From JAFGCL01 sp964423835 (lineage in GTDB: Bacteria; Chloroflexota; Dehalococcoidia; UBA2247; RBG-13-53-26): a stretch of DNA of 7,943 nucleotides. The position numbers were made by a program, and so were the translations under genes. Where the stretch lies: positions 1-7,943 of the forward strand of contig CAYRGJ010000062.1 of NCBI GenBank assembly GCA_964423835.1. Direction: 5' to 3'. Shown here in pieces: positions 1 to 5,296 of the stretch. Within the stretch, counting starts at the first letter, position 1, and every line of letters begins with the position of its first letter. Below the pieces are notes generated by a model that made no database searches, had not been told where the DNA came from, and saw only the letters and a program-made list of their open reading frames with translations.

Positions 1-342
1 CAGATGGGCGAGGTCATCCGCATGTACCGGGAGGGCGGCCCCAACACCAACCAGGCCTACATGGCCGTGGGCAGCCGGGAATCCATCTACCTGGAGGACC
101 CGCCCTGCCTGCGGGGCATCCACACCCGCATCCGCTACGGCCGTTTCCACTTCGTGGTCTACTTCCGGTCGTGGGACCTGTGGGGAGGGTTCCCCTCCAA
201 CCTGGCCGGGCTGCAGCTGATGAAGGAGTACATGGCCGCGGAGATCGGCGTGCCGGACGGGGAGATGATCTGCCTCTCCAGCGGCCTGCACCTCTACGAG
301 CATACATGGGACTGGGCCAGGATCGCCGCGCGGCTGGACTGA
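1..342 (+). CDS. thyA: Thymidylate synthase, ThyA family (C-terminal part; 5' end outside window)
   Basis: The enzyme methylates dUMP to dTMP with a methylene-folate donor, in the cytosol. The frame is open from base 1, so the N-terminus lies upstream; I number from the first Met, at base 4. Visible family residues are the nucleophile in DPPC (Cys35), the phosphate-binding RSWD (Arg55-Asp58) exactly 20 residues later as in E. coli ThyA, the dUMP-selecting Asn66 in GFPSN, and His96/Tyr98 in HLY, which bind the nucleotide sugar. Retaining Asn66 favours dUMP over dCMP as substrate. The protein stops only 14 residues after the HLY motif, whereas E. coli ThyA runs on for about 55. This resembles the shorter synthases known from methanogens and some bacteria. 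The family call is secure. The folate used, and whether the missing N-terminus is normal, cannot be judged here. Confidence 0.88.
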   Translation, partial: QMGEVIRMYREGGPNTNQAYMAVGSRESIYLEDPPCLRGIHTRIRYGRFHFVVYFRSWDLWGGFPSNLAGLQLMKEYMAAEIGVPDGEMICLSSGLHLYEHTWDWARIAARLD

Positions 343-396
343 GGGGCAGGCCGGGGCCGGCGGGTTGCCTGTCAAAGGCCAGCAATGGAAGCATGG

Positions 397-425
397 CCCC
401 GGCAGCGGGCCGGGGGCTGATCAGC
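397..425 (+). promoter_or_regulatory. Hairpin plus 10-bp palindrome just ahead of the NYN gene's SD
   Basis: Bases 397-402 (CCCCGG) pair with 410-415 (CCGGGG) across a 7-nt loop. They are followed at once by the perfect palindrome GCTGATCAGC (416-425), which directly abuts the SD AAGGAGG (426-432). The hairpin could end thymidylate synthase transcripts, although no T-run follows. Alternatively, either structure could affect ribosome access to the next gene. Short GC-rich stems arise easily by chance here, so a function is only inferred. Confidence 0.3.
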
Positions 426-437
426 AAGGAGGCTAGA

Positions 438-1169
438 GTGGTTCAATCAGTAGAGCACGGGGCGGCCCTGGCGGTCTTGATCGATGCGGACAACGCCAAT
501 CCGGCGATAGTCGAAGGCCTGCTGGCCGAGATCGCCAACCTGGGGGTGGCCGGCGTCAAGCGCATCTATGGCGACTGGACCACCTCCCGCCTGGCCCAGT
601 GGAAGACCGTCCTGCTGGAGTACTCCATCCAGCCCATACAGCAGTTTGCCTATACCTCGGGGAAGAACGCTACCGACAGCGCCATGATCATCGACGCCAT
701 GGACCTGCTGTACTCAGGGACCTTCGACGGCTTCTGCCTGGTATCCAGCGACAGCGATTTCACCCGGCTGGCCTCCCGGATAAGGGAGTCGGGCAAGACA
801 GTCTACGGTTTCGGCGAGCAGAAGACGCCGCGGCCCTTCGTCACCGCCTGTGACCGGTTCATCTACACCGAGGTCTTCTCCACCTCTTCCGCCAATGACG
901 GTCCGGTCAAGCGAAAATCGACCCAGGCCCTGAGGCAGGACTCGAAGCTCCTGGGGCTGTTCCGCTCCGCCATTGACTCCGCCTCCGACGAAAGCGGCTG
1001 GGCCAACCTGGGGCAGGTGGCCAACAACATCAACAAGCAGGCGCCCGACTTCGATGCCAGGAACTACGGGTACCGCAAGCTCCTGGACCTGGTCATCGCC
1101 ATGGACCTCTTCAACACCGAGCGCCGGGAGCACTCGGTCTTCATCAGGTACGAGACCCGAAGGAAATAG
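438..1169 (+). CDS. NYN-domain (PIN-like) putative RNase with C-terminal LOTUS/OST-HTH domain
   Basis: This 243-residue soluble protein carries an N-terminal NYN domain (about residues 10-147), a PIN-like fold that usually cleaves RNA with metal held by acidic residues. Visible acidic positions are LIDADN (Asp16, Asp18, with Asn19), ATDSAMIIDAMD (Asp80, Asp86) and the SSDSDF motif (Asp105, Asp107). After a polar linker, about residues 165-240 form a LOTUS/OST-HTH domain (FRSAIDSA, GWANLGQVANNI, FDARNYGYRKLLDLV), a winged helix known to bind RNA in related proteins. The start is the GTG at 438, chosen because AAGGAGG lies 5 nt upstream; the frame reads further 5' but would overlap thymidylate synthase. 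All catalytic acids look present, so activity is plausible. The substrate is unknown. It lies 95 bp after thymidylate synthase on the same strand and may or may not be co-transcribed. Confidence 0.87.
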   Translation: MVQSVEHGAALAVLIDADNANPAIVEGLLAEIANLGVAGVKRIYGDWTTSRLAQWKTVLLEYSIQPIQQFAYTSGKNATDSAMIIDAMDLLYSGTFDGFCLVSSDSDFTRLASRIRESGKTVYGFGEQKTPRPFVTACDRFIYTEVFSTSSANDGPVKRKSTQALRQDSKLLGLFRSAIDSASDESGWANLGQVANNINKQAPDFDARNYGYRKLLDLVIAMDLFNTERREHSVFIRYETRRK

Positions 1170-1247
1170 GGCCGCCGGCCCGTGGCGGCAGCGGAGGCCC
1201 GGGCATCGCCGGATCGCCGCCGGGACCCACCGTACCACGTGAAAGCA

Positions 1248-1282
1248 GGCGGGCACCCCTCATCCCGGCAGGAGTGCCCGCC
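1248..1282. terminator. Hairpin between convergent genes, likely bidirectional terminator
   Basis: GGCGGGCACcCCT (1248-1260) pairs with AGGaGTGCCCGCC (1270-1282): 13 positions with one C-A mismatch, closing a 9-nt loop. It sits between the ends of the NYN gene and the lipoprotein gene. There is no clear T-run on the plus side; on the minus side the hairpin is followed by the pyrimidine-rich TGCTTTC. Position and stem strength support termination, while the poor T-tract lowers certainty. Nothing else is seen in the 153-bp gap. Confidence 0.6.
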
Positions 1283-1322
1283 CATTGTCTGCGCTATTCA
1301 GCCAGGCTCCGGCCTGGACCCG

Positions 1323-2354
1323 TCAGCCCAGCACCAGGTCGGTCATCTCGTACTCCCAGTAGGTGTCATCGCCGCCGCTGCTGCTGCCGAACTTCCAGTA
1401 GAGAGGCATGGCCAGGTCCTGGGAGAAGATGCCCTTGTAACCCCCGGAGTCGCCGCCATAGGTGATAGAGAATTCCAGAGACCAGGCATCAAGGGTGTAG
1501 GCGCCGACGGTCTTCTTGACCTTCTGGCACTCGTAGCTGTAGCCGCTTGAACCCCAACTCCCTGCCTTCAGCTCCTGCTCGCCGCCCTCCGCGAAGTCCT
1601 TGAACCACGACCAGCCCCAGCCGTAGAGCCCGATGTAGGTCCAGTCGAAGAAGCCCTGTTCGAAGACCTCGCCTTCCCAGGCGTGGATGTAGCTGACTCC
1701 CGACGCCGCGTTGTCCGCCTCGTTTTGCATGGCCTCCGTCAGCCAGTAGCTCCACATGCCCTCATCGCCCTCGGAGTCGCGGTACTCCGCCTTGGGGTAG
1801 ATCCAGGTCCCCATGGCGCTGTCCTCCGGCACATCGACAGGAATCCAGATGGTGGTCTCCGACCACTCCGGGTACTCCTCGTCGGTCTGGTTGGTGACCA
1901 CGGTCACCCGGTGCTTCAACTTGTAGCAGTCCATCATGGTGGTGACGTTCTCGTAGGTGAACTCGTGGGTGGTTGTGCTGTAGGTCATCTTCTGGGTCAG
2001 GATGGGCTCGTTCACCCTTCCGAGGTAGGTGCCATCGACGTCAAACTCCCGCAGCCCCTCGTCGTCCTTGTAGCCGAACTCGTACTTGAAGGTCTTGACC
2101 TGGCCGGAGGCGCCGGAGGAGGGCTTCACGGTCACCCCGAAGTTGTAGCCCGCCCACTGCGCCGTCTCGCCATCCCCGTCGCCATCCCCATCGCCGTTGC
2201 CATTGCCATCGCCGTTGCCATCGCCGTTCGTGGTGCCATTGCCGTTGCCACTCCCGTTGTTGTCGCCGTTGTCGTCTCCGCCGCCGCACCCCACCAGGGC
2301 CAGCACAGCCAGGAGCGCGATCAGCACCAGCACCAGCCTCCTAAGGTTCTTCAT
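1323..2354 (-). CDS. Putative lipoprotein with Gly/Asn/Asp-rich linker, function unknown
   Basis: This is a 343-residue protein made as a lipoprotein precursor. It has a basic start (MKNLRR), a hydrophobic core (residues 7-21) and the lipobox LVGC, predicting lipid attachment at Cys23 and export to the outer face of the membrane. Residues 24-62 are a flexible linker made almost only of Gly, Asn and Asp. The remainder (about 64-343) is a Trp/Tyr-rich, probably beta-rich domain (for example GLYGWGWSWF) that I do not recognise as a named family. The start is ATG 2354, with GGAGG 5 nt upstream; the in-frame GTG at 2360 lies inside the SD itself and was rejected. The gene is monocistronic, with its own promoter upstream and a hairpin downstream. 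An extracytoplasmic binding or adhesion role is possible but unsupported. Confidence 0.85.
   Translation of the reverse strand: MKNLRRLVLVLIALLAVLALVGCGGGDDNGDNNGSGNGNGTTNGDGNGDGNGNGDGDGDGDGETAQWAGYNFGVTVKPSSGASGQVKTFKYEFGYKDDEGLREFDVDGTYLGRVNEPILTQKMTYSTTTHEFTYENVTTMMDCYKLKHRVTVVTNQTDEEYPEWSETTIWIPVDVPEDSAMGTWIYPKAEYRDSEGDEGMWSYWLTEAMQNEADNAASGVSYIHAWEGEVFEQGFFDWTYIGLYGWGWSWFKDFAEGGEQELKAGSWGSSGYSYECQKVKKTVGAYTLDAWSLEFSITYGGDSGGYKGIFSQDLAMPLYWKFGSSSGGDDTYWEYEMTDLVLG
2169..2285 (-). repeat. Six-base-period tract encoding the lipoprotein's Gly-Asn/Asp linker
   Basis: The stretch coding for residues 24-62 is a degenerate array of GGCAAC and GGCGAT type hexamers, that is, repeated Gly-Asn and Gly-Asp pairs. 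A gain or loss of one unit would keep the frame and only change linker length. The cleanest part encodes four consecutive Gly-Asp pairs near the end of the linker. Confidence 0.8.
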
Positions 2355-2379
2355 GTTCACCTCCAGCGGTCATTCTGGG

Positions 2380-2400
2380 GCAGGCTCCGCCCACGCCTGC
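2380..2400 (-). other. Small hairpin in the lipoprotein mRNA leader
   Basis: GCAGGC (2380-2385) and GCCTGC (2395-2400) are perfect 6-bp inverted arms around a 9-nt loop. They lie within the predicted leader between promoter and SD. The hairpin could affect mRNA stability, or it may be chance in GC-rich DNA. Confidence 0.25.
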
Positions 2401-2437
2401 TTATCGAGGGTAGTTGTGACCTGCCCCCCCTAAACCA

Positions 2438-2467
2438 TTTATGGCATGCCGCGGGTGCGAGTGTCAA
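2438..2467 (-). promoter_or_regulatory. Sigma70-like promoter of the lipoprotein gene
   Basis: On the minus strand a perfect -35, TTGACA (2467-2462), is separated by 18 nt from CATAAA (2443-2438), a 4/6 match to the -10 consensus. Transcription would start near 2430, giving a leader of about 75 nt. It lies in a locally AT-richer patch, which stands out in this sequence. Confidence 0.6.
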
Positions 2468-2531
2468 GCAGGAGCCTCGCCGGCTCACCATCCGCTGCCA
2501 CACCGTCCGGCCGGAATCAACGGACAGGACC

Positions 2532-2559
2532 TCCGGGCCGGATCAGGCCGGCCGCCGGA
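2532..2559 (-). terminator. Hairpin after the flotillin gene, probable operon terminator
   Basis: An inner stem of GGCCGG (2536-2541) and CCGGCC (2548-2553) around a 6-nt loop is extended by TCCG (2532-2535) and CGGA (2556-2559), with a 2-nt bulge. It begins about 5 nt beyond the flotillin stop codon. No T-run follows, so Rho-independent termination is not certain; it could also protect the 3' end of the mRNA. Confidence 0.5.
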
Positions 2560-2564
2560 ATGGC

Positions 2565-4139
2565 CTACCTCTTCCGCTCGGGCTTCTCGTCCTCGGCCCT
2601 GGGCAGGATCTTCCTGATGGCGCCGGCCGTGTCTCCGGTGATGGCCCCCAGGATCTCCTTCAGGCCCACGCCCAGAGTGGCCCGCAGCGACTCGTCGGTG
2701 GTGGCCAGCACCTCGGGCGGGATGTCCAGGAACTTGGATACCGGGCTGCCGCCGTCCTTGTCGCCGCCCTGGCCCCCGGTGAAGTGGATGACCTTCACGT
2801 CGCTGATGCCGGCGATCGGCCTGGCCGCCGCCTCCACCATGGACGGGAGGACCGCTATCAGGGACTTGTAGGCTTCCAGCTGGATGGTGGTGCTGTCGAA
2901 CTCCTTCATGGCGTCGGCCTTGGCCTGCAGGCCCTGGGCTTCCGCCAGGAGCTTGGCCTTGGTGCCGTCGGCCTCGGCCAGGAGCTTGGCCCGGGTGCCG
3001 TCAGCCTCGGCAAAGAGCATGGCCTTGGTGCCTTCGGCGTCTCCGGTCTTGCGGGCCCTGGCGGCCGCGCCCTCGCCTTCGCCAGCCATCACCGTGGCCT
3101 GCTTGGTGCCGTCGGCGATGAGCACCCTGGACTGCTTGTCGCCTTCCGCCTCCACGATGGCGGCGGCCTTCATGGCCTCGGCCTCGATGACCTTCTTCTG
3201 CCTCTCGGCTTCCGCTGGCTTGAGGACCTCGGCCACCAGCTCCTTTTCCCGCTTCTGGGCCCGCTTCTCGGCCAGGACCGTCTCCTGCTCCACCACCATC
3301 TGCTGTGCCTGGGCGGAGGCCTGCGGCCCGGCCTGGTCGGCCTTGGCCCTCTCCACGGCCACCATGGCGTCGAAGCCGGCCTTCTTCACGTCCCGGTCCA
3401 TCTCGGCGTTGAACACCTCGGCCTTGGTCTCGGCCTGGCGGATGCCGGCGTCGCGGGCCTGCTCCGCCTCCACCACCGTGGCGGCCTTGTTCTTGGTGGC
3501 CACCTGCTCGCGGGCCACCCTCTTGGCCTCGGCGATGGCCGGGGCCCCCAGGGAGGTGAAGTACTCCTTGTCATCGCTGATGTGGTTGACCACGAAGCTG
3601 ACCAGGTCGATGCCGATCCTGTCGAAATGGCCGGCGGCCGTGTCCAGCACCTTGTTCTGGAACGACTCGCGGTCGGCGTTGATCTCCTCGGGGGTCATCT
3701 TGCCCACGATGTCCCTCAGCGCGCCCTCGGCCACGCTCTGCACGATCTCGGAGATCTCGCTGGTGGGGGACTTGGAGCCCTTGTGGAACTCCTGCTGCAT
3801 CTCCTGGAGGGCCTGGGCTGCCAGCTTGACGGACCCTTCGTCGCCCTTGACCTTGTAGACCAGGGTGACATCGATGGTGATAGGGACGTTGTTCTTGGAG
3901 TAGATGCCCTCCCGGTGCACCGGGACCTTCTGGGCCTGCAGGTCCATGACGTAAAGGCTCTGGACGACCGGCCACACGAACATGCCGCCGCCGATCACCA
4001 CCCGCTGCCCTCCCCTTCCGGTAGTGATGAAGGCCTGGTGCGGCCCGGCCTTCTTGTACCGGCTGGAGCCCACCGCCCCCAGGATGAAGATCACCAGGAC
4101 TACGCCGACAATGGAGCCAACGACGATAAGAGCGGTCAT
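2565..4139 (-). CDS. Flotillin-like SPFH/band 7 membrane scaffold protein (FloT/YqiK type)
   Basis: Flotillins oligomerise on the cytoplasmic membrane and organise ordered lipid microdomains, affecting signalling, secretion and wall synthesis. This 524-residue protein has one N-terminal membrane segment (about residues 3-24), an SPFH/PHB domain (about 28-210) and then a long Ala/Glu/Lys-rich coiled-coil region (about 215-412) full of EAE and AEA repeats typical of flotillins. A hydrophobic helix-rich part follows (about 413-453), then a Gly-rich linker (455-464) and a C-terminal helical tail. The region at 330-409 carries clear 11-residue repeats. The start is ATG 4139, preceded by AAAGGA with rather long spacing (10 nt). 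It is the last gene of an operon, 16 nt after the NfeD stop. The flotillin-NfeD pairing is known from B. subtilis yuaF-floT and E. coli yqiJ-yqiK, which supports the call. The cargo and the lipid partner are unknown. Confidence 0.93.
   Translation of the reverse strand: MTALIVVGSIVGVVLVIFILGAVGSSRYKKAGPHQAFITTGRGGQRVVIGGGMFVWPVVQSLYVMDLQAQKVPVHREGIYSKNNVPITIDVTLVYKVKGDEGSVKLAAQALQEMQQEFHKGSKSPTSEISEIVQSVAEGALRDIVGKMTPEEINADRESFQNKVLDTAAGHFDRIGIDLVSFVVNHISDDKEYFTSLGAPAIAEAKRVAREQVATKNKAATVVEAEQARDAGIRQAETKAEVFNAEMDRDVKKAGFDAMVAVERAKADQAGPQASAQAQQMVVEQETVLAEKRAQKREKELVAEVLKPAEAERQKKVIEAEAMKAAAIVEAEGDKQSRVLIADGTKQATVMAGEGEGAAARARKTGDAEGTKAMLFAEADGTRAKLLAEADGTKAKLLAEAQGLQAKADAMKEFDSTTIQLEAYKSLIAVLPSMVEAAARPIAGISDVKVIHFTGGQGGDKDGGSPVSKFLDIPPEVLATTDESLRATLGVGLKEILGAITGDTAGAIRKILPRAEDEKPERKR
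2913..3152 (-). repeat. Tandem 11-residue repeats within the flotillin coiled coil
   Basis: Residues 330-409 repeat with an 11-residue period. The best units are AEADGTRAKLL (377-387) and AEADGTKAKLL (388-398), with weaker copies on both sides (366-376 and 399-409). Gly recurs at 333, 344, 355 and 366, then shifts by four to 370 and continues at 381, 392 and 403. In DNA this is a 33-bp repeat, clearest around 2946-3011. Confidence 0.85.
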
Positions 4140-4155
4140 TCTTGAGCTTTCCTTT

Positions 4156-4716
4156 CTAGTCCGATTTCCTTGCTACGTACAGGGTGTTGCCCACCACCTT
4201 CTCCACCCGGACCGGCGTCCCCTTCTCCACTTCGGCGCCGTCCACGGACCGGGCGGCGTACCAGACCGGGGTCCCTTTGACGGTGCACTTGACCTTTCCC
4301 AGGCTGTTGGCGTAGATCTTCTCCTCGACTACGCCATCCAGCCCTGCCAGGTCCCCGATGTCGTATCCCGCGGTGCCCTCGGACTTCCGCAGGAAGTACC
4401 AGGAGAAGCCGATCATGCCGCCGAGGACCACCCCCCCCAGGACGCCCCAGCCGGCCGACTCCAGGGCGGAGCGGTCGAACTGGGCCATGACGAAGGCAGC
4501 CACGAAGCCAAAACCGGACAGGGCCCCCAGGAACGCCCCGGTGTTCAGGACGCGGGAGAACTCTATCTGGTGATCGGAGTCGAAGAACGGCAGGTGGTCC
4601 CCCAGCCAGTCGCCCACTCCATCAACGTGGTCCGAGTGGAGGAACTCCCCGAAGATGAAGCTGATCAGGGCCAGGATCAGCCCCAGCATGCCGATGGCAA
4701 AGAACAGAATGGCCAT
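4156..4716 (-). CDS. NfeD-family membrane protein with C-terminal OB-fold (YuaF/YqiJ-like)
   Basis: This 186-residue protein resembles the short NfeD proteins that partner flotillins and are thought to assist their assembly or localisation. Hydrophobic segments lie at about residues 2-22, 57-79 and 87-109. They are followed by a soluble beta-barrel (about 118-183) with the family pattern DLAGLDGVV, GKVKC and KGTPVRVEKVVGNTLYV. No N-terminal serine-protease domain is present, unlike long NfeD proteins. The start is ATG 4716, with AAGGAG 6 nt upstream; the in-frame GTG at 4731 contains that SD and was rejected. The SD overlaps the last base of the preceding gene's stop codon, suggesting translational coupling. 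It is the middle gene of a three-gene operon. Confidence 0.88.
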   Translation of the reverse strand: MAILFFAIGMLGLILALISFIFGEFLHSDHVDGVGDWLGDHLPFFDSDHQIEFSRVLNTGAFLGALSGFGFVAAFVMAQFDRSALESAGWGVLGGVVLGGMIGFSWYFLRKSEGTAGYDIGDLAGLDGVVEEKIYANSLGKVKCTVKGTPVWYAARSVDGAEVEKGTPVRVEKVVGNTLYVARKSD

Positions 4717-4727
4717 TCTCTTCTCCT

Positions 4728-4970
4728 TCACCCGGTCTGGGACAATTGCTTTGGATACAGGATCATGGACACCGCGGCCGGGTTGATGGCGATTTCGTCC
4801 GTGGATGACAGGGCGGGACTGGTGACGGTGAAGAAGTCATCCCCCACCGCCACGATGGTGGCGGTCACGTGCCCGTCGGTGAGGGAGCAGCTGCGCCCGG
4901 CGATGAAGCCGATCCTAACCTGCTTGCCGATGAGCCTCCTGGCCAGGTCCAGGAAGTACCTGTCCGTCAT
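4728..4970 (-). CDS. Small 80-residue protein, possibly Sm/SH3-like barrel, first gene of flotillin operon
   Basis: I do not recognise a named family. The protein is soluble, with a short amphipathic helix (MTDRYFLDLARRLIG) followed by alternating hydrophobic residues that suggest about five beta strands: KQVRIGFIAG, HVTATIVAVG, DDFFTVTS, DEIAINP and AVSMILYP. This helix-plus-five-strand layout, with Gly-Asp turns, resembles Sm-like or SH3-like barrels; that is an inference from pattern only. The start is ATG 4970, with GGAGG 5 nt upstream. A longer frame from an ATG at 5042 would start inside the -10 element and is not credible. It is 11 nt from the NfeD gene and presumably co-expressed with NfeD and flotillin, so a role in regulating or adapting that membrane system is possible. 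Confidence 0.75.
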   Translation of the reverse strand: MTDRYFLDLARRLIGKQVRIGFIAGRSCSLTDGHVTATIVAVGDDFFTVTSPALSSTDEIAINPAAVSMILYPKQLSQTG

Positions 4971-5040
4971 GGCGCCCTCCGTTCTCAGACACCCCGCCCG
5001 CTGGCCCGCTCCGCCGATGGCGGCCCCGCGAATCCCGACC

Positions 5041-5049
5041 ATTATACCA
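5041..5049 (-). promoter_or_regulatory. Extended -10 promoter of the small protein-NfeD-flotillin operon
   Basis: On the minus strand the sequence reads TGGTATAAT, a perfect TATAAT (5046-5041) with the TGn extension. No good -35 is found 15-18 nt upstream, which fits an extended -10 promoter. Transcription would start near 5034, leaving a leader of about 64 nt before ATG 4970. Confidence 0.65.
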
Positions 5050-5064
5050 CCCCGGCGCCGGATT

Positions 5065-5080
5065 GCATCGCATGCGTTGC
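5065..5080. promoter_or_regulatory. 16-bp near-palindrome over the -35 area, possible operator
   Basis: GCATCGCATGCGTTGC is symmetric apart from one base pair. It lies 18-34 nt upstream of the flotillin operon's -10, where a repressor or activator dimer would act. A second, perfect palindrome, CCGGCGCCGG (5052-5061), sits in the spacer, but GC-only palindromes mean less here. Confidence 0.4.
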
Positions 5081-5116
5081 CTCCGCGCCGGTCCTGGCTG
5101 TCGGGACCCCGGTGCG

Positions 5117-5159
5117 CTGGTCCGCCGCCTGGCCGCCTGGTGCCGCGCCCTGGTCCGCC
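5117..5159 (+). repeat. Pair of CTGGTCCGCC direct repeats ahead of the SDR promoter
   Basis: CTGGTCCGCC occurs exactly at 5117-5126 and 5150-5159, 33 bp apart, about three helical turns, so both copies face the same side of the DNA. The second copy touches the -35 hexamer. This placement is typical of activator sites, but no regulator is known. Confidence 0.4.
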
Positions 5160-5188
5160 TTGACGGTGCCGGGCAGCGTGGCTATCAT
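5160..5188 (+). promoter_or_regulatory. Sigma70-like promoter of the SDR gene
   Basis: TTGACG (5160-5165) and TATCAT (5183-5188) each match the consensus at 5 of 6 positions, with the ideal 17-nt spacing. Transcription would start near 5195, giving a leader of about 100 nt before ATG 5297. Confidence 0.65.
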
Positions 5189-5296
5189 CTTTAGCATCGC
5201 GCTACCTGGGAGGGCCGGCGGCGGCCGTCCCGTCCCGGAGTCCGCGAAGACGGGCCGCTTGGCCGCAGGTGACGGCGCGGCGATTGGGGGGGAGCG

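Larger units (their letters stand above)
4971..5296. other. Divergent intergenic region between flotillin operon and SDR gene
   Basis: This 326-bp gap holds no convincing gene. It carries an outward promoter for each neighbour, a near-palindrome and a 10-bp palindrome beside the left promoter, and a pair of 10-bp direct repeats next to the right promoter. The separate entries below describe these elements. Confidence 0.7.

Noticed and set aside
171..437. 5' extension of the NYN frame to position 171
   Set aside because: It would overlap the thymidylate synthase gene by more than half of its visible length and encodes Arg/Pro/Gly-rich shadow sequence; GTG 438 has a strong SD.
2169..2285. Hexamer array considered as a CRISPR or intergenic satellite
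   Set aside because: It lies in frame within the lipoprotein gene, has no spacers, and simply encodes the Gly-Asn/Asp linker.
1683..4145. 820-residue open frame on the plus strand opposite the lipoprotein and flotillin genes
   Set aside because: It is antisense to two well-supported genes, with an amino-acid make-up (Leu/Gly/His/Val-rich) typical of the reverse strand of GC-rich coding DNA, and has no recognisable domain.
4971..5042. N-terminal extension of the small operon protein to an ATG at 5042
   Set aside because: That ATG overlaps the TATAAT element, so it could not be in the transcript; ATG 4970 has a well-placed GGAGG.
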